Assembly (NCBI RefSeq): GCF_002844235.1
Contig: NZ_PGTS01000002.1
Location: 434,001 to 498,000 of the forward strand
From: Thalassospira povalilytica
Lineage (GTDB): Bacteria; Pseudomonadota; Alphaproteobacteria; Rhodospirillales; Thalassospiraceae
Length of the DNA stretch: 64,000 nt
Direction: 5' to 3'
Shown here: positions 9,250-18,570 of the stretch, piece by piece
Layout: each line of letters begins with the position of its first letter
Numbering within the stretch: position 1 is the stretch's first letter
The notes under the pieces: generated by a model
Databases searched by the model: none
Seen by the model: only the letters and a program-made list of their open reading frames with translations
Told to the model about the DNA's origin: nothing
Program-made: the position numbers and the translations under genes

Positions 9250-10306
9250 AGTCAAAAAACCGCGCGCCTGTATTCTGGGTGTTGCCGGGACCGAGTTAAG
9301 CAACTGGGAAAAGGGATTCTTCCGCGAAGCTGATCCCTATGGCTTTATTCTGTTTGCCCGCAATGTCGAAGATCGTAACCAGGTCCGTGCTTTGACGTCT
9401 GCATTGCGGGATACGGTTGGAAACAGCAATATTCCGATCTTTGTCGATCAGGAAGGCGGGCGCGTCATGCGTCTGAAACCGCCACATTGGCGCAAAATAC
9501 CCGCGGCTGGCGTGTTTGGGGAACTGTTTGATCGAAACCCCGAAGACGCGCGCGAGGCGGCCTATATCAATGCACGTCTGATGGCAATGGATCTGCGTGA
9601 AGCGGGCTTTAACACAACCTGCGCACCGGTTCTTGATTTGCGGTTTCCTGGCATGAGTGACGTTGTCGGCGACCGTTCTTACGGCGCAGATGTCACAAAG
9701 GTGGTTACACTGGCCAGTGCGGTTGCGGCAGGCTTGCTTGACGGGGCAATCGCGCCCGTAATCAAACATATTCCCGGACATGGCCGGGCCGCTGTTGACA
9801 GCCACAAGGACCTGCCGGTCGTATCGGCATCGCACGACACCCTAAGCCAGCTTGATTTCGCGCCGTTCGTACAGATGAAAGATGTGTTGGCGGCCATGTC
9901 GGCGCATTTGCTGTTTACAGCGATCGACGATCAGCGACCGGGGACCGTTTCCCCGAAGGTCATCAATGATGTCATCAGAACCGAAATCGGGTTTGAAAAT
10001 CTGTTGATCAGCGATGATTTGTCCATGGAGGCCCTTGGCGGGTCGATTGCCAGCCGCACCCATGAATGTCTGCATGCCGGATGTGATATTGCGCTTCATT
10101 GCAACGGCAAACGGACCGAGATGGAAGAAGTGGTTTCCATGGCACCGCTGCTGTCCGGTGCGGGATTGGTTCGCGCGCAAACATTTACCAACCAGATTGC
10201 CGCATTCAAACCCGACGTGCCGTCATCGACACAGGTGATGGATTGGCGGGTCCGGTTGGCGGACTTGCTTGCACCGGTTTGGCAGGCTGAGGACACAGCC
10301 AAGTGA
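9221..10306 (+). CDS. nagZ: Beta-N-acetylhexosaminidase (peptidoglycan recycling)
   Basis: 361 residues, glycoside hydrolase family 3. Seen: the family signature KHIPGHGRAAVDSHKDLP (~182-199), which supplies substrate contacts and the His general base, and the nucleophile Asp in LISDDLSMEAL (~266). NagZ is cytoplasmic and cuts GlcNAc from GlcNAc-anhydroMurNAc peptides. ATG 9221 lies inside the SPOR gene with no obvious ribosome-binding site, suggesting translational coupling; a TTG at 9236 is an alternative. Its last four bases overlap the next gene. Products would feed the nag/murQ locus at 34-46 kb. Confidence 0.93.
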   Translation: MWGASLSGLEVKKPRACILGVAGTELSNWEKGFFREADPYGFILFARNVEDRNQVRALTSALRDTVGNSNIPIFVDQEGGRVMRLKPPHWRKIPAAGVFGELFDRNPEDAREAAYINARLMAMDLREAGFNTTCAPVLDLRFPGMSDVVGDRSYGADVTKVVTLASAVAAGLLDGAIAPVIKHIPGHGRAAVDSHKDLPVVSASHDTLSQLDFAPFVQMKDVLAAMSAHLLFTAIDDQRPGTVSPKVINDVIRTEIGFENLLISDDLSMEALGGSIASRTHECLHAGCDIALHCNGKRTEMEEVVSMAPLLSGAGLVRAQTFTNQIAAFKPDVPSSTQVMDWRVRLADLLAPVWQAEDTAK

Positions 10307-10986
10307 ACGACATTGTTGAATTGATTGTATCGGCATCTACTTGGGTCATTCCGGTTTTGCTGGCGGTGACGTTGCACGAGGCCGCACACGGGTTTGCCGC
10401 CAAGCTGTTCGGGGATGATACCGCGCAGCGGATGGGACGGCTTAGCCTGAACCCGATCCGCCATATTGATCCGGTCGGCACCATTTTGATCCCGGGGCTT
10501 TTGCTGATAACGGCCGCACCATTCCTGTTTGGCTATGCCAAGCCGGTTCCGGTGGCATTTCACCGCCTGCACCCACAACGGCTTGGCATCATTGGCGTGG
10601 CGGTTGCCGGTCCGGCAACGAATGTGTTGCTTGCCATTGTCTCGATCCTTCTTCTGGTGTGGTTGCCCGACTTTTCGCCATCAATCAATCAATGGCTTGG
10701 TACCACGCTTAACCAATCGATTTGGCTGAACTGCATTCTTGCGGTTTTTAATATGTTGCCGATCCCGCCGCTTGATGGCGGGCGGGTTCTGACGGCAATT
10801 TCCCCGATGCCGGTTGCACGGGTCTTGGCGCGTATGGAAAAAACCGGCATGATCATTTTGATCGGCTTGGTCTTTTTGCTGCCATACGTGACCAGCAAGC
10901 TTGGGATTGACCTGCCGATTTTTCAGTGGATGGTGCTTGAACCGGCCAATGCGCTGGTGCGGCTTCTGGCAAATATTTTCGCCTGA
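10303..10986 (+). CDS. Site-2-type membrane zinc protease (M50)
   Basis: 227 residues, strongly hydrophobic with about five membrane segments. Zinc ligands: HEAAH (H25, E26, H29) and the distal Asp in NMLPIPPLDGGRVL (~154). It belongs to the compact M50 group without PDZ domains. Substrate unknown. The GTG start overlaps the nagZ stop (GTGA). This protease before scpA is a common alphaproteobacterial arrangement, but no functional link can be read from the sequence. Confidence 0.88.
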   Translation: MNDIVELIVSASTWVIPVLLAVTLHEAAHGFAAKLFGDDTAQRMGRLSLNPIRHIDPVGTILIPGLLLITAAPFLFGYAKPVPVAFHRLHPQRLGIIGVAVAGPATNVLLAIVSILLLVWLPDFSPSINQWLGTTLNQSIWLNCILAVFNMLPIPPLDGGRVLTAISPMPVARVLARMEKTGMIILIGLVFLLPYVTSKLGIDLPIFQWMVLEPANALVRLLANIFA

Positions 10987-11024
10987 TACAGGATCAGCGA
11001 AGGACAGGGGACAGTCAGGGACAG

Positions 11025-11897
11025 ATGGCAGACCAATTCGAATTGGAAATCCCGGACGAGGTGTTTGACAAGAAGCCCGTCGATGAAGACGGGCCGAGCC
11101 TTGCCGAACGCCTGATCCTTGATCTTGATGGGTTTGAAGGCCCGCTTGATGTTCTGCTTGAACTTGCACGCGATCAGAAAGTCGACATCATCAAGATTTC
11201 GATCCTTGCGCTGGCCGAACAATATCTTGAATTTATCAGAACCGCACAGGGTTTGCGTCTTGAACTGGCGGCAGACTATCTGGTGATGGCGGCCTGGCTT
11301 GCCTATCTGAAATCGCGGTTGCTGCTGCCCAAGCAGGAAAATGATGACGAAGAGCTTAGTGCCGAAGAAATGGCAGAGCTCCTTGCCTTCCAGCTCAAAC
11401 GGCTTGAGGCAATGAAGGCCGCGGGCGAAAAGTTGCTTGAACGTCCAAACCTTGGCCGTGACTTTTTCGCGCGCGGCGCCCCGGAAGAAGTGCGGGTCAC
11501 CACGGCATCTGTCTATGACGCGTCGCTTTATGATCTGTTGAAGTCATATGCACGCATCATGCTGACATCCGAAAGCAAGACGCTGGAAATCGAGGCATTC
11601 GACCTTTATGCGATGGATGACGCCATTCAGCGCCTGCGTGATCTGTTTGGTCGACGCGTCGTGCCTACATGGACCAAATTGCTTGAATTCATGCCACGCG
11701 GCCTTGGATCGCCTTTGAAAGCGCGATCGGCACTGGCCGCGCATTTTGTCGCCAGCCTTGAAATGTGTCGCGATGGCGAACTTGAAATTTCACAAGAAGA
11801 AGTCTTCGGGCCGATTTTGTTGCGCTCGCCGCAAAAGCGCCGTGACGGGGATATGGACAGACCAATTGCGTCAGACGACGATTTGATTCGGGATTGA
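11025..11897 (+). CDS. scpA: Segregation and condensation protein A (kleisin)
   Basis: 290 residues. The signature GFEGPLDVLLELARDQKVDI (~38-57) starts the N-terminal SMC-neck-binding domain, and the C terminus has the winged-helix segment. ScpA bridges SMC heads and, with ScpB, forms the condensin complex for chromosome compaction and segregation. A gap of 38 bases after the protease and 16 bases before scpB supports one transcription unit. Confidence 0.93.
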   Translation: MADQFELEIPDEVFDKKPVDEDGPSLAERLILDLDGFEGPLDVLLELARDQKVDIIKISILALAEQYLEFIRTAQGLRLELAADYLVMAAWLAYLKSRLLLPKQENDDEELSAEEMAELLAFQLKRLEAMKAAGEKLLERPNLGRDFFARGAPEEVRVTTASVYDASLYDLLKSYARIMLTSESKTLEIEAFDLYAMDDAIQRLRDLFGRRVVPTWTKLLEFMPRGLGSPLKARSALAAHFVASLEMCRDGELEISQEEVFGPILLRSPQKRRDGDMDRPIASDDDLIRD

Positions 11898-11913
11898 GGG
11901 GCAGGGATATTTG

Positions 11914-12717
11914 ATGAGCAATGACGCACAGCTTGAAATCCAGGGTGTTGAAACAGCACCCGACATTGATTTCCAACATGTCCGTATTGTCGAGGCCGTC
12001 CTGTTTGCATCAGCCGACCCGGTCAGCGAACGCGTGATTGCCGCCCGACTGCCAGAAGGCACGGACGTATCGGCCATTCTGGCGACCTTGTCGGAAACCT
12101 ATGCTGCGCGGGGGATTAACCTTAATCGTATCGGCGAAAAATGGGCATTCAGAACCGCCGTCGATCTTGCCGGTGACCTTCATATTGAAGTCGAAAAAGC
12201 CAAAAAAATGACGCGCGCGACACTCGAGACGCTGGCGATCATCGCCTATCACGAGCCGGTAACCCGTTCGGAAATCGAAGAAATTCGTGGCGTCGCCTTG
12301 TCCAAGGGCACGCTTGATATTTTGCTTGAAGCGCGCTGGATCCGTCCGCGGGGGCGTAAACGCGTGCCGGGCCGTCCGGTTCTGTGGGCGACAACTGATG
12401 ATTTTCTTGATCATTTTGGTCTGGAAAGTCGCGATGATCTGCCGGGCCTTGCCGATCTCAAGGCTGCCGGATTGCTTGACAGTCGTCCGGGTATGGGACG
12501 TTACGGTGCAAGTTCAGATGACGATGTATTGCCAGATCTGGTCGATGATGGCGAAGTGACCGATGCGGTCGTTGAGGAGGCGCTTACGACGCGCAACCTC
12601 GAAGATCTTGATGAAACGATTTATTCCGACAATCCCAACCTGCTTGATGATGCGGAACGTTCAGCCACCAAGTCACCTGTTGATGATGTTGATTCGCCGG
12701 ATGATGATCGGAATTGA
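11914..12717 (+). CDS. scpB: Segregation and condensation protein B
   Basis: 267 residues. Two winged-helix domains (~25-185) carry RATLETLAIIAYHEPVTRSE and IEEIRGVALSKGTLDILLEA, the strongest ScpB signatures. It binds ScpA and regulates SMC. The last ~80 residues are a strongly acidic, Asp-rich tail, longer than in many homologues and probably disordered. Start: ATG 11914 follows GGGCAGGG; a TTG lies directly before it. Confidence 0.92.
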   Translation: MSNDAQLEIQGVETAPDIDFQHVRIVEAVLFASADPVSERVIAARLPEGTDVSAILATLSETYAARGINLNRIGEKWAFRTAVDLAGDLHIEVEKAKKMTRATLETLAIIAYHEPVTRSEIEEIRGVALSKGTLDILLEARWIRPRGRKRVPGRPVLWATTDDFLDHFGLESRDDLPGLADLKAAGLLDSRPGMGRYGASSDDDVLPDLVDDGEVTDAVVEEALTTRNLEDLDETIYSDNPNLLDDAERSATKSPVDDVDSPDDDRN

Positions 12718-12822
12718 TCCATCTGCTTGCATCCTGCGGGCGGGGACCTTAAATTTCAGAAAGATTTCGCCAATCATTTGCATCTTTGGATGCATGGCCA
12801 CTGCAACAAGAAGAGAATTTGA

Positions 12823-13866
12823 ATGACCGACGGCCTTAAGATGTCGAACGTCTCGCACATGTTCGGGAAAAACCGGGTATTGCGGGATATCAGTTTCGAT
12901 GTCGCCCCTGGGGAATTAGTCTGTCTGCTGGGACCGTCGGGCTGTGGGAAAACGACCGCACTTCGACTTGCCGCCGGACTTGAAAAATTACAGGTCGGCG
13001 AGATTTCGGTCAGTGATCAGGTGGTTGCACGCCCCGGTGAATATGTCGAACCCGAAAAGCGCGGGGTTGGCATGGTCTTTCAGGATTACGCCCTGTTTCC
13101 CCATTTGAATGTTGCGAAAAACATCGCCTTTGGTCTGCGTCATTTTTCCGAACAGGATCGGTCAACTGCTGTCAAAAGGGCGCTTGATCAGGTCGGTATG
13201 TCCGATTACGAACATGCCTTCCCGCATGAGTTGTCAGGCGGTCAACAGCAACGCATTGCGCTGGCGCGGGCATTGGCACCCACACCGCGTATCATGTTGC
13301 TTGATGAACCGTTTTCCGGACTCGACGTCGCGCGCCGTGCTGACTTGCGCGATACCACACTGCACGTTTTGAAAAATGCCGGCATTGCGACGGTGATGGT
13401 CACCCATGACCCGCAGGAAGCCATGTATATGGCGGACCGCATCATCATCATGAATGAAGGCCAGATCATGCAGGACGGAACGCCGGAAACCCTTTATTTC
13501 CGTCCTGAAAGCCGGTTTGTCGCGTCCTTCTTTGGTGAAGTGAACCATTTTCCGTCCGTTGTTGCCAATGGCAGTGTGAAAACCCCGGTCGGGGTGCTTG
13601 ATGATGTCGGCCTTGCGGATGGCACGGATGTTGATGTGCTGATCCGGCCCGAAGGGCTTCATATCGGTGATGCGGTCAACGGTCATGACATTCTGGCCAA
13701 TGTTGATGCCGTGCGCGCCCTGGGCGAGGTCAATCTGATGCACCTTACCCTTCATTCCGGCGGTCATATCCATGCTCGCGTGCCGCGGCGTTTTTCGACA
13801 TTAAATCAGAAATCTGTCGCTATAACGCTTGATCCCGAGATGACCTTCGTGTTTCCTATGTCGTGA
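12823..13866 (+). CDS. ABC transporter ATP-binding protein (ferric-iron/Fbp-like), orphan
   Basis: 347 residues. Walker A GPSGCGKTT (37-45), Q-loop VFQDYALFPHL, signature LSGGQQQRIALARAL, Walker B MLLDEPFSGLD, switch His in VTHDPQEAM, then a TOBE-type C-terminal domain (~240-345). The C-terminal domain groups it with ATPases for iron(III), sulfate, polyamine and similar imports. No permease or binding protein lies beside it; it sits between scpB and tatA. Either it serves a transporter encoded elsewhere or it has been separated from its operon. Substrate is not readable from sequence. Confidence 0.82.
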   Translation: MTDGLKMSNVSHMFGKNRVLRDISFDVAPGELVCLLGPSGCGKTTALRLAAGLEKLQVGEISVSDQVVARPGEYVEPEKRGVGMVFQDYALFPHLNVAKNIAFGLRHFSEQDRSTAVKRALDQVGMSDYEHAFPHELSGGQQQRIALARALAPTPRIMLLDEPFSGLDVARRADLRDTTLHVLKNAGIATVMVTHDPQEAMYMADRIIIMNEGQIMQDGTPETLYFRPESRFVASFFGEVNHFPSVVANGSVKTPVGVLDDVGLADGTDVDVLIRPEGLHIGDAVNGHDILANVDAVRALGEVNLMHLTLHSGGHIHARVPRRFSTLNQKSVAITLDPEMTFVFPMS

Positions 13867-14040
13867 TAAGACGAACTGCCGGGTTGACAAAAATCAAGGC
13901 AGGCTGTCGGATCAGGTATAATTAACAGGTGTATGTGATCACGGTTATTAACCCAACCGTCGCATTGCACAGTGGGGGGCTTTCTGCCATTATCCGAGCA
14001 TATCGCCGGAAGGCAGAATGGATCTTTGGAGATTGAAGTT

Positions 14041-14271
14041 ATGGGTATTGGCGTTTGGCAAATCGTTCTGATTCTTGCGATTGTCCTGATCATCTTCGGT
14101 GCTGGTAAATTGCCGAAAGTGATGGGTGACATGGGCAAAGGCATCAAGAGCTTCAAAGCGGGCATCAACGAAAAAGAAGAAGATGCAGCCGCATCGGCCA
14201 AGACCATTGAAAACACGACCTCTGCATCGGTTTCATCCGAGAGCAAAGACAAGGATTCCGTGAAATCCTGA
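14041..14271 (+). CDS. tatA: Twin-arginine translocase subunit TatA
   Basis: 76 residues. One N-terminal membrane helix (~4-21), then the hinge FGAGKLPKVMGDMGKGIKSF, an amphipathic helix and an acidic/Ser tail: the TatA pattern. TatA forms the pore for folded twin-arginine substrates. ATG 14041 has GGAG upstream; an in-frame ATG at 13972 would add 23 non-conserved residues. A TATAAT at 13917-13922 may mark the promoter, but its -35 is poor. Confidence 0.93.
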   Translation: MGIGVWQIVLILAIVLIIFGAGKLPKVMGDMGKGIKSFKAGINEKEEDAAASAKTIENTTSASVSSESKDKDSVKS

Positions 14272-14306
14272 TCGTCTGTCGGATTTCCTTCAGATAGGCG
14301 TGTCAA

Positions 14307-14711
14307 ATGTTTGATATCGGCTGGACCGAAATGGCTCTTGTGGCCGTCGTCGCGTTGTTCGTCGTCGGCCCCAAAGAGCTTCCTCATCTTCTTTACAAGT
14401 TGGCGGGCTACTGGAAAAAAGTGCGTGGCATGGCGCGCGAGTTCCAAAGTGGCATTGATGACATCATCCGCGAGGCCGAACTCGATGATCTGCGCAAGCA
14501 GGTCAGCAGTGCGCCGACCAGTGGATCCGACTTCCTGGAAAAAAGCATTGGCGCTCCCAAAGGCGACGAGAAGGCAAAAGACACCAAGGCAAAACCGGCC
14601 GATGCCAAGGCAGACACAAAGTCTGAACCCAAAGTGGAAGCCGAAAAGCCTGTTGCCAAATCTGCGGCTGGAGAGAGCAAAAAGAACGACCACCCGGAGA
14701 GCCAGGCGTGA
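14307..14711 (+). CDS. tatB: Twin-arginine translocase subunit TatB
   Basis: 134 residues. FDIGWTEMALVAVVALFVVG (2-21) is the membrane helix with the TatB Glu, followed by PKELPHLLYKLAGYWKKVRG and a long amphipathic helix, then a Lys/Ala/Pro tail. TatB with TatC recognises twin-arginine signal peptides. It follows tatA by 35 bases and overlaps the GTG of tatC. Confidence 0.93.
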   Translation: MFDIGWTEMALVAVVALFVVGPKELPHLLYKLAGYWKKVRGMAREFQSGIDDIIREAELDDLRKQVSSAPTSGSDFLEKSIGAPKGDEKAKDTKAKPADAKADTKSEPKVEAEKPVAKSAAGESKKNDHPESQA

Positions 14712-15688
14712 ACATGCAATCGCATGACAAACAGATGCCAATCATGGAGCATCTGATAGAGCTGCGGAACCGCCTGACCTGGGCGGTTCTGGCTTTGTTT
14801 ATTACCTTTGCGGTTTGCTATTATTTCGTCGAGGACATTTATGGTTTCCTCGTCAGGCCACTGGCAAACGAGATGGGCCCGGATCGCCGCATGATCTATA
14901 CGGCGCTGACAGAAGTGTTCTTCACCTATGTCAAAGTGTCCTTCTTTGCGGCCTGTTTTGTTTCTGCACCGGTATTTCTGGGGCAGTTGTGGGCCTTTGT
15001 CGCCCCGGGGCTTTATAAAAACGAACGGTCGGCATTTTTGCCGTTCCTGTTTGCGACCCCGGTTCTGTTCCTGATGGGCGGAGCGCTGGTTTATTACTTC
15101 ATCATGCCGCTTGCCTGGAAATTCTTCCTGAGTTTCGAGCATGCGGGCGACGGATCGGGACTTGCCATTCAGCTTGAAGCCAAGGTGGGCGAGTATCTGT
15201 CGCTGGTCATGAAGCTGATTTTTGCGTTCGGACTTTGCTTTCAGTTGCCTGTTTTGCTTACGCTTATGGCACGCGCGGGCATTGTGACGGCCGACGGATT
15301 GGCACGGCGGCGCAAATATGCGGTTGTGATCGCGTTTGTGTTTGCGGCAATTTTGACGCCGCCTGATCTGATTTCCCAGGTTGGTCTCGGCATTCCGATC
15401 ATTATTCTTTATGAAATTTCGATCGTCATGGCGCGGATTTCCGAGCGCAAGAAGCGTCAGGCGGCCGAAGATGACGACGACGATGAAGATGATTCGTCAG
15501 AAGATGAGACGTCCGAAAATGCGCAAGAAGGCACGGATGACAGTGTGGATGAGCAGGCGGCTGCCGCGGCATCTTATGATGACGGTCAGGCATCCTTGAC
15601 AGACACGTCATCAGCAAAGCCTTCCTCCCAAATTGCGGGACCATCGCAACGTGATGATGGTGAAGACGATTTCAATAACGCGCGCTAG
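14708..15688 (+). CDS. tatC: Twin-arginine translocase subunit TatC with long acidic tail
   Basis: 326 residues, clearly longer than the ~250 usual for TatC. The core (~10-245) has six membrane helices, with MEHLIELRNRL at the signal-peptide-binding N terminus and TPPDLISQ near the fifth/sixth helix. The rest is a cytoplasmic acidic tail starting at KKRQAAEDDDDDEDD, with no fold recognised. Start: GTG 14708 overlaps the tatB stop; an ATG at 14714 is equally possible. Confidence 0.94.
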   Translation: MNMQSHDKQMPIMEHLIELRNRLTWAVLALFITFAVCYYFVEDIYGFLVRPLANEMGPDRRMIYTALTEVFFTYVKVSFFAACFVSAPVFLGQLWAFVAPGLYKNERSAFLPFLFATPVLFLMGGALVYYFIMPLAWKFFLSFEHAGDGSGLAIQLEAKVGEYLSLVMKLIFAFGLCFQLPVLLTLMARAGIVTADGLARRRKYAVVIAFVFAAILTPPDLISQVGLGIPIIILYEISIVMARISERKKRQAAEDDDDDEDDSSEDETSENAQEGTDDSVDEQAAAAASYDDGQASLTDTSSAKPSSQIAGPSQRDDGEDDFNNAR

Positions 15689-15787
15689 TTGGAATTGTGA
15701 TCCCGAAACGTCTGATTTGGTGGGGTGGACCTTGTGTTCACCCCATCGTATAAAGCCACAAATATTTGACTGACAGGGTGCTGTTCA

Positions 15788-17062
15788 ATGCACGACATTA
15801 AATGGATTCGGGAGAATCCCGAGGCTTTTGACGCAGCAATGGCTGCACGCAAACAGGAAATTACCGCGGAACGTCTGATGAATATCGACGTCGAGCGCCG
15901 CAAACTGATGACAGAACATCAGGAAATGCTGGCGCGCCGCAAGGCCATTTCCGGCGAGATCGGCATGCTTCGCAAGAAAGGCGAGAATGCTGACGACCTG
16001 ATGGCCGAAATGGGCACGCTCAAAGACAAGATCAAGGAAGCCGAAGACGGGCAGGCCGCCCTGAACGAACAGCTTGATCTGTTGCTGTCATCTTTTGCCA
16101 ATATTCTTGATCCGGGAGTGCCGGTTGGCGATGACGAAGATGACAATGTCGAAGTGAATCGCTGGGGCACACCGGCAGAATTCGATTTCAAGCCGCTTGA
16201 GCATTTCGAAATTGGCGAAAAGCTTGGCATGATGGACTTCGAAACCGCAGCAAAACTGTCGGGGTCGCGGTTTGTCATTTTGCGTGGCGGTCTGGCAAAG
16301 CTTGAACGTGCTTTGGCACAATTCATGATCGACCTTCACACCAGCGAACACGGTTACGAAGAAACCGTAACGCCGATGCTGGTGCGTGATGACGCCATGT
16401 TTGGCACCGGACAGTTGCCGAAATTCGCCGAGGATTCGTTTAAAACCACCAATGACTACTGGCTGATCCCGACATCGGAAGTCACCCTGACCAATCAGGT
16501 TGCCGGCGACATCATTGATCAGGCAAAATTGCCGCTGCGCTATACCGCGCTGACGCAATGCTTCCGTTCCGAAGCAGGGTCGGCTGGCCGTGATACGCGT
16601 GGCATGATCCGTCAGCATCAGTTCTCAAAGGTAGAAATGGTTTCGATCGTCGAGGCAGAAAAGTCTGACGAGGAACTGACCCGCAAGACACGCTGTGCGG
16701 AAACCGTCCTTGAACGCCTTGGTCTGCCGTACCGTACGGTTATCCTGTGCACCGGCGATATCGGGTTCTCGGCATGCAAGACCTATGACATCGAAGTCTG
16801 GTTGCCGGGGCAGGGACGTTATCGCGAAATTTCGTCATGTTCGAACACCCGTGACTTCCAGGCACGCCGCATGAATGCCCGCTACCGTGCCGCTGGTGAC
16901 AAGAAAACCCAGTTTGTTCATACATTGAACGGTTCTGGGCTTGCGGTTGGACGTTGCCTGATTGCAGTGATGGAAAACTATCAGCAGGCAGACGGTTCGA
17001 TCCGGGTTCCGGACGCGCTCAAGCCCTATATGGGCGGTCTCGAGGTTATTTCCCCGCGCTAA
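15788..17062 (+). CDS. serS: Seryl-tRNA synthetase
   Basis: 424 residues. The N-terminal antiparallel coiled coil (~30-105) binds the tRNA-Ser long arm. Class II motifs follow: TSEVTLTNQ, motif 2 in [15 protein letters not shown], motif 3 in [18 protein letters not shown]. It charges tRNA-Ser and tRNA-Sec. It starts 99 bases after tatC; the gap holds a 7-bp hairpin (TGGGGTG 15721-15727 with CACCCCA 15739-15745) of unknown use. Confidence 0.96.
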   Translation: MHDIKWIRENPEAFDAAMAARKQEITAERLMNIDVERRKLMTEHQEMLARRKAISGEIGMLRKKGENADDLMAEMGTLKDKIKEAEDGQAALNEQLDLLLSSFANILDPGVPVGDDEDDNVEVNRWGTPAEFDFKPLEHFEIGEKLGMMDFETAAKLSGSRFVILRGGLAKLERALAQFMIDLHTSEHGYEETVTPMLVRDDAMFGTGQLPKFAEDSFKTTNDYWLIPTSEVTLTNQVAGDIIDQAKLPLRYTALTQCFRSEAGSAGRDTRGMIRQHQFSKVEMVSIVEAEKSDEELTRKTRCAETVLERLGLPYRTVILCTGDIGFSACKTYDIEVWLPGQGRYREISSCSNTRDFQARRMNARYRAAGDKKTQFVHTLNGSGLAVGRCLIAVMENYQQADGSIRVPDALKPYMGGLEVISPR

Positions 17063-17074
17063 GGCAAAACCGGC

Positions 17075-17842
17075 ATGATTGATCTGACCAACGCACGTAT
17101 CCTGATCAGCAATGATGACGGCATTGATGCACCGGGGATCAAGCTGCTTGAACGTCTTGCGCGGGAATTCTCCGATGACGTCTGGGTCATCGCTCCGTCA
17201 ATCGAACAAAGCGGCGCAGGTCATTCATTGACCCTGCGCCGTCCTTTGCGCATTCACAAGCGCGATGAACGCCATTTTGCCGTCGATGGCACGCCGACAG
17301 ACTGCGTTCTTCTGGGCTTGCAGCAGGTAATGCGTGACAGCCCGCCAGACATTGTTCTTTCCGGTATTAACCGCGGCGGAAACCTTGGCGAAGACGTGAC
17401 CTATTCCGGAACCGTCGCAGCCGCGATGGAAGCAACATTGCTGAATGTTCCGGCCATCGCATTTTCCCAGTATTTTTCCGGCGAGATGATCGACTGGACC
17501 ATCGCGGAAAAATATCTGAAGGATGTTGCAGCAACACTGGTCAAAAATACCTGGCCCAAAGGTGTTCTGATCAACGTCAACTTCCCCGAGCACGAAGCAC
17601 CCGGCGGTGCTTCTGTCAAGATTTCCAAGCAGGGACAGCGCAAGATCGGCGATCATATTGCCGAACGTCTTGATCCGCGTGGTGAACCATATTACTGGAT
17701 CGGTGCCATCCGGTCGGAATTGCCTGAAGATCCGTCTGCTGATCTGCGCGTCATTGAACAGGGCAATATTTCGGTCACCCCGATCAGCCTTGATTTCACC
17801 CATTACGAGACTTTTGACAACCTGACGAAAGCTTTCCCGTGA
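17075..17842 (+). CDS. surE: 5'/3'-nucleotidase SurE
   Basis: 255 residues. The metal-binding NDDG in ILISNDDGIDAPGI (~9-22) and GTPTDCVLLGLQ with SGINRGGNLGEDVTYSGT define SurE. It hydrolyses nucleoside monophosphates and other phosphoesters and is linked to stationary-phase survival. It follows serS by 12 bases and overlaps pcm by 4, the widespread surE-pcm pairing. Confidence 0.95.
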   Translation: MIDLTNARILISNDDGIDAPGIKLLERLAREFSDDVWVIAPSIEQSGAGHSLTLRRPLRIHKRDERHFAVDGTPTDCVLLGLQQVMRDSPPDIVLSGINRGGNLGEDVTYSGTVAAAMEATLLNVPAIAFSQYFSGEMIDWTIAEKYLKDVAATLVKNTWPKGVLINVNFPEHEAPGGASVKISKQGQRKIGDHIAERLDPRGEPYYWIGAIRSELPEDPSADLRVIEQGNISVTPISLDFTHYETFDNLTKAFP

Positions 17843-18492
17843 ACGAGCCGGTCATTACACGTGAATCAAAAATAGCCGATTTGCTTCAGACGCTTCGCCA
17901 TGACGGCATTCATGACGAGGCAGTTTTGCGTGCATTGGCGGAAGTCCCGCGCGAGTCATTTGTTGCCGAGCCGTTTGTTGATCGTGCTTGGGAAAATGTT
18001 GCTCTTCCGATCAGCAAGGGCCAAACGATTTCGCAGCCCTATATCGTGGCACTGATGACCCAGGCGCTTGAGCTAAATGACCGTATGAAGGTTCTTGAGG
18101 TCGGCACCGGATCAGGATACCAGGCCGCCATTCTGGCCAAGCTGGCGCGCCGTGTTTATACGCTTGAACGGCACAAGCCGCTTTTGCGTCAGGCAGAAGA
18201 ACAGTTCCGTGCGCTTGGCTTGCACACCATTTCTACCCTTCATGGTGACGGGGGACTTGGCTGGAAAAACCAGGCACCGTTTGATCGTATCATTGTCACG
18301 GCTGCGGCCCAGGATGTGCCGCCGGTATTGGTTGATCAGCTTGCAGTTGGCGGGATCATGGTGGTGCCGGTGGGCGAAGTGTCACATACGCAGCTGCTAT
18401 TGCGTGTGTTGCGCACACCAAGCGGGGTTGAAGTCACCGAATTGATGCCGGTGCGCTTTGTTCCGATGTTGCCCGGCACAGAAGAATTCTAG
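17839..18492 (+). CDS. pcm: Protein-L-isoaspartate O-methyltransferase
   Basis: 217 residues. The SAM-binding loop VLEVGTGSGYQAAILAKL (~76-93) and the family segment ISKGQTISQPYIVALMTQAL are clear. It methylates isoaspartyl residues to start repair of aged proteins. The GTG start overlaps the surE stop, giving tight coupling. The order pcm then nlpD matches the enterobacterial surE-pcm-nlpD-rpoS locus, but here no rpoS follows. Confidence 0.94.
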   Translation: MNEPVITRESKIADLLQTLRHDGIHDEAVLRALAEVPRESFVAEPFVDRAWENVALPISKGQTISQPYIVALMTQALELNDRMKVLEVGTGSGYQAAILAKLARRVYTLERHKPLLRQAEEQFRALGLHTISTLHGDGGLGWKNQAPFDRIIVTAAAQDVPPVLVDQLAVGGIMVVPVGEVSHTQLLLRVLRTPSGVEVTELMPVRFVPMLPGTEEF

Positions 18493-18536
18493 AACAAATT
18501 CACCGAATATCGGGTCAAATCACAAGCTTGCTTACC

Positions 18537-18570
18537 GATTGTTAACGGCTGTTCGCAGACAATCGTTAAC
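18537..18570. repeat. Paired GTTAAC repeats immediately before nlpD
   Basis: ATTGTTAAC (18538-18546) and ATCGTTAAC (18562-18570) lie 24 bases apart, and GATTGT/ACAATC form an inverted repeat around the spacer. The second copy abuts the start codon. Could bind a TTAA-type regulator or fold in the leader; no proof. Confidence 0.3.

Noticed and set aside
13884..13922. TTGACA and TATAAT before tatA as one promoter
   Set aside because: The spacer is 27 bases, too long for one sigma-70 promoter; only the TATAAT may be real.
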